DNA from: Ferruginibacter sp.
Lineage (GTDB): Bacteria > Bacteroidota > Bacteroidia > Chitinophagales > Chitinophagaceae
NCBI GenBank assembly: GCA_016786725.1
Contig: JAEUVU010000016.1
Location: 1 to 64,000, forward strand
Direction of reading: 5' to 3'
Length of the DNA stretch: 64,000 nucleotides
The position numbers and the translations under genes are program-made. The notes under the pieces are model-generated. The model had not been told where the DNA came from. It did no database searches and saw nothing but the letters and a program-made list of their open reading frames with translations. Below, piece by piece: positions 25,986 through 35,341 of the stretch (positions are counted from its first letter, which is position 1; the number at the start of each line of letters is the position of its first letter).

Positions 25986-27557
25986 ATGCAACAAAAACTC
26001 TCCCTCAAACTGCTTCCGTCGGAAGCAGCAGATGAATCGGCCGTAAAAAAGCTGATTGCCAATAATACCGGCAAAAAACTACATTCCGTTTCGGGTTATC
26101 ATATCCTCAAACAATCAATAGATGCCAGGGCAAAAACAATTTGGGTTAATTTAACCCTTAATGCATTTATTGATGAGCCTTTTCATCAAAGAGAAATTCA
26201 ATCTTTTAATTTTAAAGATGTAAGTAAGGCTGAAAAAAGAGTAGTCATTATCGGGGCCGGACCTGCAGGTTTGTTTGCTGCATTGCTTTTAATTGCGCAG
26301 GGTGTAAAACCAATCATTTTAGAAAGAGGTAAAGATGTACGTTCCAGAAGAAGAGATTTAGCGACGTTGAATAAAGAAGGCATCATTAATCCTGAAAGCA
26401 ATTATTGCTTTGGCGAAGGCGGGGCCGGTACTTACAGCGATGGTAAATTATACACCCGCAGTAATAAACGGGGAGATATTGACCGCATACTAAACCTCTT
26501 TGTAAAATTTGGAGCCGATGAAAAGATACTTTATCAATCTCACCCACATATTGGCACCAACAAATTGCCGCATATTATAACAGCCATGCGCCAGCAAATA
26601 ACGGATTGCGGTGGCGAATTTTTATTTGAAAAAAAAGTGGTTGACTTTATTGTTGAAAATGATAAAATAAGATCTGTAAAAACTGCGGATGGAAATTCAT
26701 TTGATGCAGATTCTTTTATTTTAGCCACCGGCCATAGCGCCCGTGATATTTTTGAACTGCTTCATCAAAAACAGATACTCATCGAAGCCAAAGGTTTTGC
26801 ATTGGGCGTACGCATTGAACATCCGCAGCAATTAATTGACAGTATTCAATACCATTGCCCCGCAAGAGGCGAATATCTGGCACCAGCTTCTTACAGTTTG
26901 GTAAAACAGGTAAATGACAGGGGCGTATTTTCTTTTTGCATGTGCCCCGGTGGTATTATTGCACCGGCAGCAACATCGGCTGGCGAATTGGTAGTGAACG
27001 GATGGAGCCCTTCAAAAAGAAATAACCCTTATGCCAATAGCGGGATGGTTGTGCAGGTTGAGTTGGAAGATGTAATGCTTAAGTCAAAAATCAAAAGTCA
27101 AAATGATCCATTGGTCATGATGCGGTTTCAGCAAATGGTAGAGCAACAATGTTTTACTGCCGGCGGCGGAAAATTTGTTGCACCGGCACAGCGAATGGCT
27201 GATTTCAGCAAAGGAATTACTTCTTCATCTTTGCCGGAATGCTCTTACCAGCCGGGTTTAAACCCCGTATCGCTAAAAGAAGTATTACCCGGTTTCGTTT
27301 ACCAGGCTCTTGCCAAAGGCTTTATTGAATTTGGCAAAAAGATGCCCGGTTATTTTACCAATGATGCAGTGGTGGTTGCAACTGAAAGCCGTACATCATC
27401 ACCGGTTCGCATTCCACGTAACTATGATACACTTGCTCATCCGCAAATAAAAAATTTATATCCCTGCGGAGAAGGTGCAGGCTATGCCGGCGGTATAGTA
27501 AGTGCAGCCATGGATGGAGAAAGAGTAGCCAGTCAATTGGCGACTATTTTAGCTTAA
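25986..27557 (+). CDS. FAD-dependent dehydrogenase (COG2509-like)
   Basis: A 523-residue flavoprotein. An N-terminal domain of about 75 residues precedes the dinucleotide-binding motif VVIIGAGPAGLFAALLL near 87, followed by ERGKDVRSRRRDLA and GEGGAGTYSDGKLYTR. Later LATGHSARDIFELL and the C-terminal CGEGAGYAGGIVSAAMDG complete the FAD fold. This is the large uncharacterised NAD(P)/FAD-dependent dehydrogenase family common in bacteria. The substrate is unknown. It lies 70 bp after the DUF3127 gene. The intervening sequence carries two copies of CGCAGAT, which resembles a dispersed intergenic repeat. Confidence 0.9.
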   Translation: MQQKLSLKLLPSEAADESAVKKLIANNTGKKLHSVSGYHILKQSIDARAKTIWVNLTLNAFIDEPFHQREIQSFNFKDVSKAEKRVVIIGAGPAGLFAALLLIAQGVKPIILERGKDVRSRRRDLATLNKEGIINPESNYCFGEGGAGTYSDGKLYTRSNKRGDIDRILNLFVKFGADEKILYQSHPHIGTNKLPHIITAMRQQITDCGGEFLFEKKVVDFIVENDKIRSVKTADGNSFDADSFILATGHSARDIFELLHQKQILIEAKGFALGVRIEHPQQLIDSIQYHCPARGEYLAPASYSLVKQVNDRGVFSFCMCPGGIIAPAATSAGELVVNGWSPSKRNNPYANSGMVVQVELEDVMLKSKIKSQNDPLVMMRFQQMVEQQCFTAGGGKFVAPAQRMADFSKGITSSSLPECSYQPGLNPVSLKEVLPGFVYQALAKGFIEFGKKMPGYFTNDAVVVATESRTSSPVRIPRNYDTLAHPQIKNLYPCGEGAGYAGGIVSAAMDGERVASQLATILA

Positions 27558-27605
27558 TTAATTTACCATTGATAAAAATAACAGTCAAAATCATTGTTAG
27601 ATTCA

Positions 27606-27613
27606 TACATTTG
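27606..27613 (+). promoter_or_regulatory. Possible -7 element of the NatAB-like operon
   Basis: TACATTTG fits TAnnTTTG and lies 22 bp before the ATG of the ABC ATPase gene. A matching -33 TTG at 19-21 bp spacing is not evident. Confidence 0.35.
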
Positions 27614-27635
27614 GCTTCTTGATAAATAATCAAAC

Positions 27636-28562
27636 ATGAACATTTTAGAGCTTCAGAACCTGAAAAAATATTTTGCCACACAAAAAGCGGTGGATGATAT
27701 CAGCTTTAACATAGCACAGGGCGATATTTTTGGATTGCTTGGCCCCAATGGTGCAGGTAAAACAACATTACTAAGGATGATCACAGGAATTTTTTACCCC
27801 GACAGTGGTGAAGTTGTTTTTAATGGCAGAAAATTTGATCCCATCAACGATACTGCATACATAGGCTATATGCCCGAAGAAAGGGGCCTTTACAAGAAGA
27901 TGAAAATAGGCGAACAGGCTGTTTACCTGGCGCAATTAAAAGGCCTTTCAAAAGCCGAGGCTATGACTAAAATAAAAGCCTGGTTTGTAAAATTTGAAAT
28001 GGAGAGCTGGTGGAACAAAAAAGTAGAAGACCTGAGTAAAGGTATGAGCCAGAAATTACAATTTGTAACCACCGTTTTGCACGAACCCAAACTTATTATT
28101 TTAGATGAACCCTTCAGCGGCCTTGACCCTGTGAATGCCAACCTGATAAAAGATGAGATATTTAAACTGGCACAAAACGGCAGTACAATCATCTTCAGTA
28201 CACACCGTATGGAACAGGTAGAAGAGATTTGCAACCATATTGTACTGGTGAATAAAGGAAAGAAAATTCTTGACGGAACAGTTAAACAGGTTAAGCAGGA
28301 TTTCAAGGAAAATATGTACCGCATTGGAGCTTCTATTGCTGCAGAAGATATACAGCATCCGGCTTTTGAGGTAATTAAGCACAACCCGGAAGAGTTACTG
28401 CTAAAGCTATCAGCAGGCACTAAAACCAATGATGTACTGCAATATTTTATTTCAAAAAACATCACTGTCAATACATTCAGCGAAGTGCTTCCTTCGCTCA
28501 ACGAAATATTCATCAAACTGGTAGAAGGCACAAAAACTGCACGCCAGTTTCAGGAAATCTGA
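27636..28562 (+). CDS. ABC transporter ATP-binding protein (NatA-like)
   Basis: A 308-residue ATPase. Walker A is GPNGAGKTTLLRM near 37, the signature is LSKGMSQKLQF, Walker B is LIILDEPFSGLDP and the H-loop is STHRM. The C-terminal extension of about 80 residues (DUF4162-like) is typical of drug or sodium exporter ATPases that pair with an ABC-2 permease. The permease gene begins 22 bp downstream, so the two form an operon. The cargo is not predictable from sequence. Confidence 0.95.
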   Translation: MNILELQNLKKYFATQKAVDDISFNIAQGDIFGLLGPNGAGKTTLLRMITGIFYPDSGEVVFNGRKFDPINDTAYIGYMPEERGLYKKMKIGEQAVYLAQLKGLSKAEAMTKIKAWFVKFEMESWWNKKVEDLSKGMSQKLQFVTTVLHEPKLIILDEPFSGLDPVNANLIKDEIFKLAQNGSTIIFSTHRMEQVEEICNHIVLVNKGKKILDGTVKQVKQDFKENMYRIGASIAAEDIQHPAFEVIKHNPEELLLKLSAGTKTNDVLQYFISKNITVNTFSEVLPSLNEIFIKLVEGTKTARQFQEI

Positions 28563-28584
28563 TCACCGCCTAATTATTTACAAC

Positions 28585-29880
28585 ATGAACAAGATCTGGC
28601 TCATCATAAAACGTGAATACATTACAAGGGTACGCAATAAAACATTTTTGCTTTCCACTTTTTTACTGCCTATAGTGATTGTGCTGTTCATTGCCGGTAG
28701 CATATTTCTATCTGTGAAGTCAGAAGAAAGCCGCAAGCGCATTGCATTCTCCGACACTTCTGAATTCTTTAAACCGCTGGTGAAAAATGACAGTTCGAAA
28801 ATTGTGTTTGTTTTTGATGCAGGCGCCGATACTTTAAACTATACCAAAAAAGGATTTGATGGTTTTGTTTACCAGGATGACAGTGCCAGTCATCATTTTA
28901 TCCTTCGTACGCCCAAAGCAGCATCCATGGGTACAACCAGTTCAATTGAAAACAGGTTGAACGAAGCTTATCAGAATTACCAGTTAGAAAGATCAGGCAT
29001 CAGCAAAACATATCTTGATTCTCTTAAAAAAGCCTCCTCATCTTATTTTAGTGTAGATAATAAAGGAGATGATGCCAAGATCGTAAATGCAGGGCTTAAT
29101 TATGCAGTGGGCTTTGGCAGCGGCATTTTAATTTATATAACCATGTTTGTTTTTGGCGCCATGGTTATGAGGGGGGTGATGGAAGAAAAAACAAACCGCA
29201 TTGCCGAAGTGATGGTAAGCAGTGTAAAGCCTTTTCAGCTGATGCTGGGCAAGATACTCGGCATTGGGGCGGTAGGATTAACGCAGTTGCTTTTATGGAT
29301 TATTCTTATGTCTGTATTATCTGTTGCGGCAACTGCCTTTCTTCCTTCGGATATTATGAGCCAGGTACAACAGATACAAAACAACCCTGCTATGGCAAGC
29401 AACAATACAGCACAGTTAAGTGAAAGCGCCAAAATGATTGCCAATGTAAGCAACCTAAACTGGCCGATGATCATCGGCTGCTTTATATTTTATTTTGTTG
29501 GAGGATTTCTTTTTTATTCATCGCTGTTTGCTGCGGTAGGAAGCGTAGTTAATGAAGATCCGCAAGAGGCGCAATCTTTGATGTTGCCGATCATGATGCC
29601 GATCATTTTTGGCTTTATCATCTTATCAAGCAATTTAAATTCGCCCGATAACGATGCTATGTTCTGGGGAAGCATCATTCCATTTACTTCTCCTATTGTA
29701 ATGATGGGCAGAATATCAACTTCGCCACCATTTTGGCAACTGGCTTTGTCAATGGTATCATTAATTGGCGGCTTTTTATTTACTACCTGGATGGCAGGAA
29801 AAATTTACCGCACCGGCATATTGATGTATGGCAAAAAAGCCAGCTGGAAAGAAATGATGAAATGGACATTCAGGAAATAA
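28585..29880 (+). CDS. ABC-2 type permease (NatB-like)
   Basis: A 431-residue membrane protein. A first membrane helix at about 20-42 is followed by a large extracytoplasmic loop of about 130 residues. Five further helices occupy about 180-420 (for example VGFGSGILIYITMFVFGAMV and the IIGCFIFYFVGGFLFY segment). The EEKTNRIAEVMVSSVKPFQLMLGKILGIG stretch is characteristic of NatB/YhaP-type permeases. It pairs with the ATPase immediately upstream. Family members export Na+ or drugs or help assemble envelope components; none of these can be picked here. Confidence 0.93.
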   Translation: MNKIWLIIKREYITRVRNKTFLLSTFLLPIVIVLFIAGSIFLSVKSEESRKRIAFSDTSEFFKPLVKNDSSKIVFVFDAGADTLNYTKKGFDGFVYQDDSASHHFILRTPKAASMGTTSSIENRLNEAYQNYQLERSGISKTYLDSLKKASSSYFSVDNKGDDAKIVNAGLNYAVGFGSGILIYITMFVFGAMVMRGVMEEKTNRIAEVMVSSVKPFQLMLGKILGIGAVGLTQLLLWIILMSVLSVAATAFLPSDIMSQVQQIQNNPAMASNNTAQLSESAKMIANVSNLNWPMIIGCFIFYFVGGFLFYSSLFAAVGSVVNEDPQEAQSLMLPIMMPIIFGFIILSSNLNSPDNDAMFWGSIIPFTSPIVMMGRISTSPPFWQLALSMVSLIGGFLFTTWMAGKIYRTGILMYGKKASWKEMMKWTFRK

Positions 29881-29890
29881 AAAATACGCA

Positions 29891-30002
29891 AAGTTGCTGC
29901 GCAACTTATTAATTGCCACAGAGGCACAAAACCACAGAAAATACAATTTTTAATTCAGTGTTTTTGTGCCCTGTGGCAAATCTTTTTCGCCGAAGGCGAA
30001 AA
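29891..30002. repeat. Three consecutive inverted repeats between converging operons
   Basis: (1) AAGTTGC/GCAACTT with a 3 nt loop at 29891-29907. (2) A long imperfect hairpin with arms TTGCCACAGAGGCACAAAA and its near complement, 29912-29980. (3) TTTTCGCC-GAA-GGCGAAAA at 29984-30002. They fill the gap between the ABC permease (plus) and the Wzz-like gene (minus) and probably end transcription from both sides. None has a long T tract, so this may be repeat DNA serving that purpose. Confidence 0.65.
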
Positions 30003-30008
30003 TTAAAA

Positions 30009-31064
30009 TTATTTTACAGGCTCCTGTTGTGGCACCAGTACAGGCTGTCCTTTTGCTCTTGAAGCTTTTTCAATAGCTTTATTTAGTTCTTCGGCCATGT
30101 ATTTGTTGATAACCTTCCAGCTTACCAGGAAGATACCCATTATCAAACCTAATATTACCCCCATAACCGAGTACGTGAAAGCCGATTTCTGAATGGTATC
30201 ATAAGGCCATTCGGGTTTATCAAGCACTTCAATAATCGGTGTTTCCTTTTGCAGCCTGTAAGCCGCACTCTCCCGGTTGTTAACCGCATAATAATATTGC
30301 GATTGAACAGTTGCTTTATCCTGCGCCAGGTTTATTTTAGGAAGGTTATATCTTTTCAGGCTCTCATTGGTAAAAAATGTGCTTTCATCTAAAGCAATAG
30401 CCCGCTTATCAAGCTGGTTTAAAACAAGCAATAAAGAATCGGCTTTTTTTACGGCAAACTCAAAATCAATCTGTGCTTTTTTCTTTTTAAGATTGATATA
30501 AAATTCAGAAAGCTTATCAATATAGATATAACTCATTTCCCTCACCAGTTCCGGGCTGCTGTTGGTTAAATAAAGTTCGAGGATACCTGTTTTATTGATC
30601 TTGGCAGAAAACCCACCCCTTAATAAGTTACTGGCAATATTCATTTGCGACAAGGTATCCTTGGGAGGTTCTATATAAGTATTCTGCATAAACCCGGTAT
30701 GCCTGTTGTTCTCTGCTATCAAAAGTTCTGATATGGTCTTGTTCCCCATGGATGGTATCCTTACCATTGCAACTGCCTCCCTGGTGCGGCGGCTGTTGGC
30801 CAGCTCAACTATATTGATGGATGCATCGCCGGTAAATGATTTTGTTCCTTCGCCAAGCCCCAAAAGGCTGCTGATGGTAGATCCCGGACTTGTTTCTGAA
30901 GTACCGTTTAATGGAAACACCGTGGATTTAGCGGTGTATAACAATACACTTTGTTTTGCCATGTAATAAAAAAGTCCTCCGCATAGCGCAGTGATAATGG
31001 CAATAAGCCAGCTATATTTCTTAAGCCGGTTGAGGAGTTGTTTTATAAGTTCTATACTATTCAT
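30009..31064 (-). CDS. Wzz/GumC-like polysaccharide co-polymerase (chain length determinant)
   Basis: A 351-residue protein with the two-helix Wzz topology. A membrane segment near 19-38 (SWLIAIITALCGGLFYYMA) is followed by a long extracytoplasmic part with coiled-coil character (about 180-260), and a second helix near 290-312 (YSVMGVILGLIMGIFLVSW). The N-terminal Wzz domain sequence LYTAKSTVFPLNG fits. It lacks the cytoplasmic tyrosine kinase domain of Wzc. It lies 21 bp after the SLBB export gene, its natural partner. No glycosyltransferase or polymerase genes are nearby, so the polymer is unknown. Confidence 0.85.
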   Translation of the reverse strand: MNSIELIKQLLNRLKKYSWLIAIITALCGGLFYYMAKQSVLLYTAKSTVFPLNGTSETSPGSTISSLLGLGEGTKSFTGDASINIVELANSRRTREAVAMVRIPSMGNKTISELLIAENNRHTGFMQNTYIEPPKDTLSQMNIASNLLRGGFSAKINKTGILELYLTNSSPELVREMSYIYIDKLSEFYINLKKKKAQIDFEFAVKKADSLLLVLNQLDKRAIALDESTFFTNESLKRYNLPKINLAQDKATVQSQYYYAVNNRESAAYRLQKETPIIEVLDKPEWPYDTIQKSAFTYSVMGVILGLIMGIFLVSWKVINKYMAEELNKAIEKASRAKGQPVLVPQQEPVK

Positions 31065-31085
31065 AGCGAAACTCGTGTTTAAAAA

Positions 31086-33530
31086 TTACCTCAGTATATT
31101 AACAAGATAGGCTGCAAGCGCAACAGGAATAGCTGATACCACAACCTGTACAAGTGTATCTGTAATCTCAGCTCCTTCGGGCCTTAACGGAACTGTGACT
31201 GTAGAACCCTCTTTTACCTTTGGATAAAAATGCATGAAGAAAATATTTTTTGTTCTGCGGCTTTTTCCGTTGGCATAGGTTACATAAATCCTTTTTCTCC
31301 ACGGCCTGATGCCATATCCGCCGGCTTTATCAATATAATATTGAACGCTGGTATGCTCTTTATCAAAAGTTAGTTTTAACGGCGACTGTACAACGCCTTT
31401 TACATTTACAAATGGATTTATTTCCGGTATGAAGATCACATCGCCTTCCTGTAAAATAATATCATACTTACTGTTCTTATATTTTAAAGCACGGGCCAGG
31501 TCAATACTCACCGGCTCATTGGCAACTTCACTAATAGAAGCTTTGGCCGAATCTAATTGAATACTTCCGATGGAGTCAGTAAGTGAAGCTACTTTTGTGG
31601 TTACATTATCCCTGTAAAACTGGGTCTTTTTCCGGTATAAAATTGCGCCGGATAAATCTGCATTTTCTTTTACACCGCCTGCTCTTTCAATGTAAGACGA
31701 CAGCCTTTCATATTTGCTCAGCCTGGGATACGGGCCGGAATAAGTTACCATCCCGTTTATCTGTACAAGTTGCTGTAGCTCAAATGTTGGATTTTTACGG
31801 ACATACACCTGGTCGTAAGGCTTTAGTATAATGCCGGACGACACGCTATCCAGATCCAGGCTGGGAGAAACCTTTATGGTTTTTAAAACAGTTCGGGTGG
31901 GTTGCTGCATTCCTTTGGCAGAATCTATATCAACCACACTTGAAATTTCTATTCTTCCATATTCGGCTGATTGTTTTAATCCGCCGGATAAATACAACAG
32001 GTCCTGCAATGTCATGCCTCCATACTTGTTTACTTTACCCTCTTTCCTTACCTCGCCAAATATTTCAACATATTGTCTGTCGGCAAACTGATTGGTATTA
32101 AACAACAGCACCTGGTCGTTCGCAAATAATTCAACATTATTCATACTTGCTGTATCGTTGGTAGTAATATCTGTGAGGTTTACTTCTACCCTGCTTGCTT
32201 TAATATTGGTACTGTCGCCGCCGCCACGAAAAATATAAGCACGGGGCAGGTAGGTATTACGGGTAATACCGCCTGCACGGTTTATCAGGTCAAATAGTTT
32301 ATCACCTTTTCTTGCTTCATATTGGCCAGGATAAGATATCTCTCCCTTCATTTCAATCTTGTTAAAAAGCCCCGGGTTTACTGCAATCACTTTTACAATA
32401 TCGCCATCCACCAACGGGTAGTCTTCATTTTTTAAGCGCTGATCGTTTGTTGGGTTAATGATGGCTGTGGCGTTAATATCCTGTATAACCTGTTTTTCCA
32501 GCTCTGTGCGGTAAATTTTAACACCGCTTGAAAATGCATCCCTTTCAAGGCCTCCGGAATATTTTAAAAGGGCCTTCATACCCTCGTCTTTTTTTAACTG
32601 GTAAAACATGGGGCGCTTAAACTTACCTTCTGCTTTAACTTTTTTCTCTACCGTTTGTAAAATCACAAAATCATTGTTATCAAGATAAATGTGTTTACCA
32701 AAATCGCCGGTTGTAAGATATTTATATACATCCAGCACATCAATAACTTTTCCATTCCTTTTAATCAGTATTTCACGCAGGTTAGCCAAGTTGGTTGGCC
32801 CGCCTGCCAAAGCAATTACATTAAATGCATTGGTAAAAGCAGATACAGTAACAGGCCCCTGGTCTTTTACTTCACCGGCCACATTTACTGAGATGGTACG
32901 GGGCTGCCCAATAGAAACTGAAATATTCGTTGAAGGTGGTACATAAGCTTTAAACCTCCGGGTAAGCAGAGATCGTACATTTTCAAAAGTGAGCCCCTGG
33001 AGGTAAATCTTTCCGATACTGGTGGGGAAAATTGAACCGTCTCTGGCAACTGTATAATCTAAAGTTGCTTCAGCCCCGTTCCACAACGAAACTATGATCT
33101 GATCATAAACCCCAATGGGATAATCTAATGGCGGGGTTGATAATTCGGAAAGAGAAGCCACCACACCACTACGGAACAGGTTCATCCCGTATGTATCTTC
33201 GGTGGGGTTAACCGATTGCGGTGTTTTTTCTTTTACCAGGCTGTCTTTTTCTATACGGTCCTTTAATTTTTTATTGGCATCATCACCTGTCTTTTTTTGC
33301 CCATCGCCATTTTTATCTTTCAGCATATCATACAACTGGGCCGGTGCCATTTGTGTACTCGGTAATGCAGGTACATCGGGGCTGCTTGGGTCTTTAGGGT
33401 TTTGAGCGCCGGCTGTGCCTATGAAAAAGAAAAAAAATATGCTGAAAATAAAAAACGTTCTTCCAGATAATTTAAAAATTGTCCCTGGGTTTAGTAACAT
33501 GTTTGTGGGGGTTGATTTATCAATTTTCAT
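31086..33530 (-). CDS. SLBB-domain polysaccharide export outer-membrane protein (Wza-like)
   Basis: An 814-residue protein. A hydrophobic segment near 24-41 (FFIFSIFFFFFIGTAGA) looks like a signal peptide, so the true start may be the ATG at codon 11. A charged, Pro/Lys-rich linker (45-105) is followed by the poly_export domain (about 135-215, DYPIGVYDQIIVSLWNG) and several SLBB units (for example VAGEVKDQGPV, MKGEISYPGQY, IFGEVRKEGKVNKYGG, INGMVTYSGPYPRLS, VKGVVQSPL). The last 20 residues are hydrophobic. It is expected to form the periplasmic/outer-membrane conduit for a polysaccharide with the Wzz-like protein. A 20 bp gap separates it from the nitronate monooxygenase-like gene upstream. 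Confidence 0.9.
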   Translation of the reverse strand: MKIDKSTPTNMLLNPGTIFKLSGRTFFIFSIFFFFFIGTAGAQNPKDPSSPDVPALPSTQMAPAQLYDMLKDKNGDGQKKTGDDANKKLKDRIEKDSLVKEKTPQSVNPTEDTYGMNLFRSGVVASLSELSTPPLDYPIGVYDQIIVSLWNGAEATLDYTVARDGSIFPTSIGKIYLQGLTFENVRSLLTRRFKAYVPPSTNISVSIGQPRTISVNVAGEVKDQGPVTVSAFTNAFNVIALAGGPTNLANLREILIKRNGKVIDVLDVYKYLTTGDFGKHIYLDNNDFVILQTVEKKVKAEGKFKRPMFYQLKKDEGMKALLKYSGGLERDAFSSGVKIYRTELEKQVIQDINATAIINPTNDQRLKNEDYPLVDGDIVKVIAVNPGLFNKIEMKGEISYPGQYEARKGDKLFDLINRAGGITRNTYLPRAYIFRGGGDSTNIKASRVEVNLTDITTNDTASMNNVELFANDQVLLFNTNQFADRQYVEIFGEVRKEGKVNKYGGMTLQDLLYLSGGLKQSAEYGRIEISSVVDIDSAKGMQQPTRTVLKTIKVSPSLDLDSVSSGIILKPYDQVYVRKNPTFELQQLVQINGMVTYSGPYPRLSKYERLSSYIERAGGVKENADLSGAILYRKKTQFYRDNVTTKVASLTDSIGSIQLDSAKASISEVANEPVSIDLARALKYKNSKYDIILQEGDVIFIPEINPFVNVKGVVQSPLKLTFDKEHTSVQYYIDKAGGYGIRPWRKRIYVTYANGKSRRTKNIFFMHFYPKVKEGSTVTVPLRPEGAEITDTLVQVVVSAIPVALAAYLVNILR

Positions 33531-33550
33531 TGCTGCGCAAATATAATATA

Positions 33551-34489
33551 TTATTGTACCGGCTGCTTTAATGCATCTGAGTATTCCTGATACATCTCCT
33601 GCACTATTGCTGCTGCCGGTTTTATGTTTTTTATGAGGGCGCTCACCTGTCCTATCTCCAGTTCGCCTTCTGCAAGATCACCTTCAAACATACCGAGTTT
33701 GGCCCTTCCTCTTCCTAATAGTTTTTGCAGTTCATCTGCCGATGCACAATTATTTTCTGCCTGCTGCACACGGTTAAAAAAATCATTTTTAAGTAATCTT
33801 ACGGGCGTTAATTGTTTAAGTGATAAATGTGTATCACCTTCAGCAGAATTAATAACCATGTTTTTAAAATTATGATGAGATGAGGCCTCATTACTTGCCA
33901 CAAACCTGCTCCCCACCTGCACCCCTTCTGCACCCAACACCATTGCCGCCAGCATTTGCCTGCCGGTGGCAATACCTCCGGCTGCTATAACAGGGATACT
34001 CACTGCTGCACAAACGGCAGGTATCAAAACCATTGTAGTGGTCTCTTCTCTTCCATTATGCCCGCCTGCTTCAAAACCTTCGGCAACCACGGCATCGCAA
34101 CCTGCTTCCTGCGATTTTAGTGCGAATTTGCTGCTGCTTACCACATGCACAACAGTAATACCTTTTTCTTTTAATATAGATGTCCAGGTTTTTGGATTGC
34201 CTGCTGATGTAAATACAATCGGCACTTTTTCTTCAAGTATGATCTGTATATGCTTTTCAATATCTGCATAAAGCAAGGGCAGGTTTACACCAAAGGGTTT
34301 TTGTGTTGCCGCTTTGCATTTTTGTATATGTTCTCTTAGTACATCGGGATACATGCTGCCTGCACCAATAATACCCAAGGCACCTGCATTGCTTACCGCA
34401 CTGGCAAGCCGCCAGCCACTGGCCCATATCATGCCCGCCTGTACAATGGGATACTCTATATTAAACAGTTTTGTGATCCGGTTCTGCAT
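33551..34489 (-). CDS. Nitronate monooxygenase / FabK-like flavoprotein
   Basis: A 312-residue FMN-binding TIM barrel of the 2-nitropropane dioxygenase family. N-terminal IEYPIVQAGMIW is followed by a glycine-rich SNAGALGIIGAG segment. The conserved AEGFEAGGHNGREETTTMVLIP motif lies near 140-160, IAAGGIATGRQMLAAMVLGAEGVQVGSRF near 170-198. The same fold covers nitronate monooxygenases and the enoyl-ACP reductase FabK, and the sequence alone does not decide between them. It is the first gene of a three-gene minus-strand unit with the polysaccharide export pair (20 and 21 bp gaps); a functional link is not obvious. Confidence 0.85.
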   Translation of the reverse strand: MQNRITKLFNIEYPIVQAGMIWASGWRLASAVSNAGALGIIGAGSMYPDVLREHIQKCKAATQKPFGVNLPLLYADIEKHIQIILEEKVPIVFTSAGNPKTWTSILKEKGITVVHVVSSSKFALKSQEAGCDAVVAEGFEAGGHNGREETTTMVLIPAVCAAVSIPVIAAGGIATGRQMLAAMVLGAEGVQVGSRFVASNEASSHHNFKNMVINSAEGDTHLSLKQLTPVRLLKNDFFNRVQQAENNCASADELQKLLGRGRAKLGMFEGDLAEGELEIGQVSALIKNIKPAAAIVQEMYQEYSDALKQPVQ

Positions 34490-34650
34490 AACTGGTGATA
34501 TAACACTTTCAAATATCAGTTAAAATAACTTAACAAACAGAAAGTACTTTGAAACGCAAAGTAAATGATTTTATTTTACATTTTTGCAAAAAAACAGGCC
34601 CTCACGCTAAAAAATGCCTGCCCCTGATTGATAACCGGCAGGCCGAATAC

Positions 34651-34681
34651 TTGCAGGTGTTGATTATTATTTTTATGTTTG
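34651..34681 (+). promoter_or_regulatory. Bacteroidota-type promoter of the DUF1761 gene
   Basis: TTG at 34651-34653, a 20 bp spacer and TATGTTTG at 34674-34681 fit the TTG-N19-21-TAnnTTTG consensus. It ends 21 bp before the ATG at 34703, which supports that start over the upstream in-frame TTG codon at 34679. Confidence 0.55.
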
Positions 34682-34702
34682 ATCAAACTAAAACTACTCA
34701 TT

Positions 34703-35215
34703 ATGGACTTTGGACACATGGCACTTAGTGCTTTAGCAGCAGCATTATCAACCTTCCTTGTTGGCTTTATCTGGTACAATCCAAAAGTATTTGGTACGGC
34801 CTGGATGAAAGCCGAAGGGTTAACAGAAGAACAGCTTAAAAAAGGCAATATGGCTAAGATCTTCGGGTTGTCGTTTTTATTTTCATTTATTGCATCTTTT
34901 ATGGTTATTCCTGCAGTTGTGATACATCAGTTTGGTGCATTGGGTATGGTTGGCGGCGATCCTGCCAAAGCCGGTGCCAGCTACACAGCATTTATGGCTG
35001 AGTATGGAACCGCTTTCAGAACCTTTAAACATGGCGCCTTGCATGGTACTATGCTGGGGCTTTTCTTTGTTTTTCCGGTAATTGCCATTAATGGGTTGTA
35101 TGCTCACAAACCGTTTAAACTGTCACTTATTACCGCAGGTTATTGGGTGGTAGCGCTTGCCATTATGGGCGGCATTATCTGCGGCTGGAGCGAAAGCGGA
35201 TTTCATTTTAGTTAA
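34703..35215 (+). CDS. DUF1761 integral membrane protein
   Basis: A protein of 170 residues from the ATG at 34703. Family proteins begin with the hydrophobic helix (here HMALSALAAALSTFLVGFIWY), which this start gives; an upstream TTG would overlap the promoter. The motif WYNPKVFGTAWMKAEG is typical of DUF1761. Four membrane helices are visible: about 5-25, 57-78, 115-135 and 143-165. Function is unknown. It stands alone, with a strong hairpin after it. Confidence 0.85.
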   Translation: MDFGHMALSALAAALSTFLVGFIWYNPKVFGTAWMKAEGLTEEQLKKGNMAKIFGLSFLFSFIASFMVIPAVVIHQFGALGMVGGDPAKAGASYTAFMAEYGTAFRTFKHGALHGTMLGLFFVFPVIAINGLYAHKPFKLSLITAGYWVVALAIMGGIICGWSESGFHFS

Positions 35216-35267
35216 GGATTACAGGCATCGAAATAAAAAAATGCCCCGCTTTATTTGGGGTCACCTT

Positions 35268-35315
35268 TTACTAACAGGGTTGCCAACCTTTGAAGGTTGG
35301 CAACCCTGTTAGTAA
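35268..35315. repeat. 48 nt perfect hairpin (23 bp arms, 2 nt loop)
   Basis: Arms of 23 bp are exactly complementary around a TG loop; the centre reads CCAACCTTTGAAGGTTGG. It sits between the converging DUF1761 (plus) and nucleotidyltransferase (minus) genes. It could terminate both, but the perfect pairing and lack of a strong T tract suggest a mobile palindromic repeat of the REP or MITE type. Confidence 0.75.
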
Positions 35316-35341
35316 CATCTTTTTATTTTTTTTGTGGTTTA

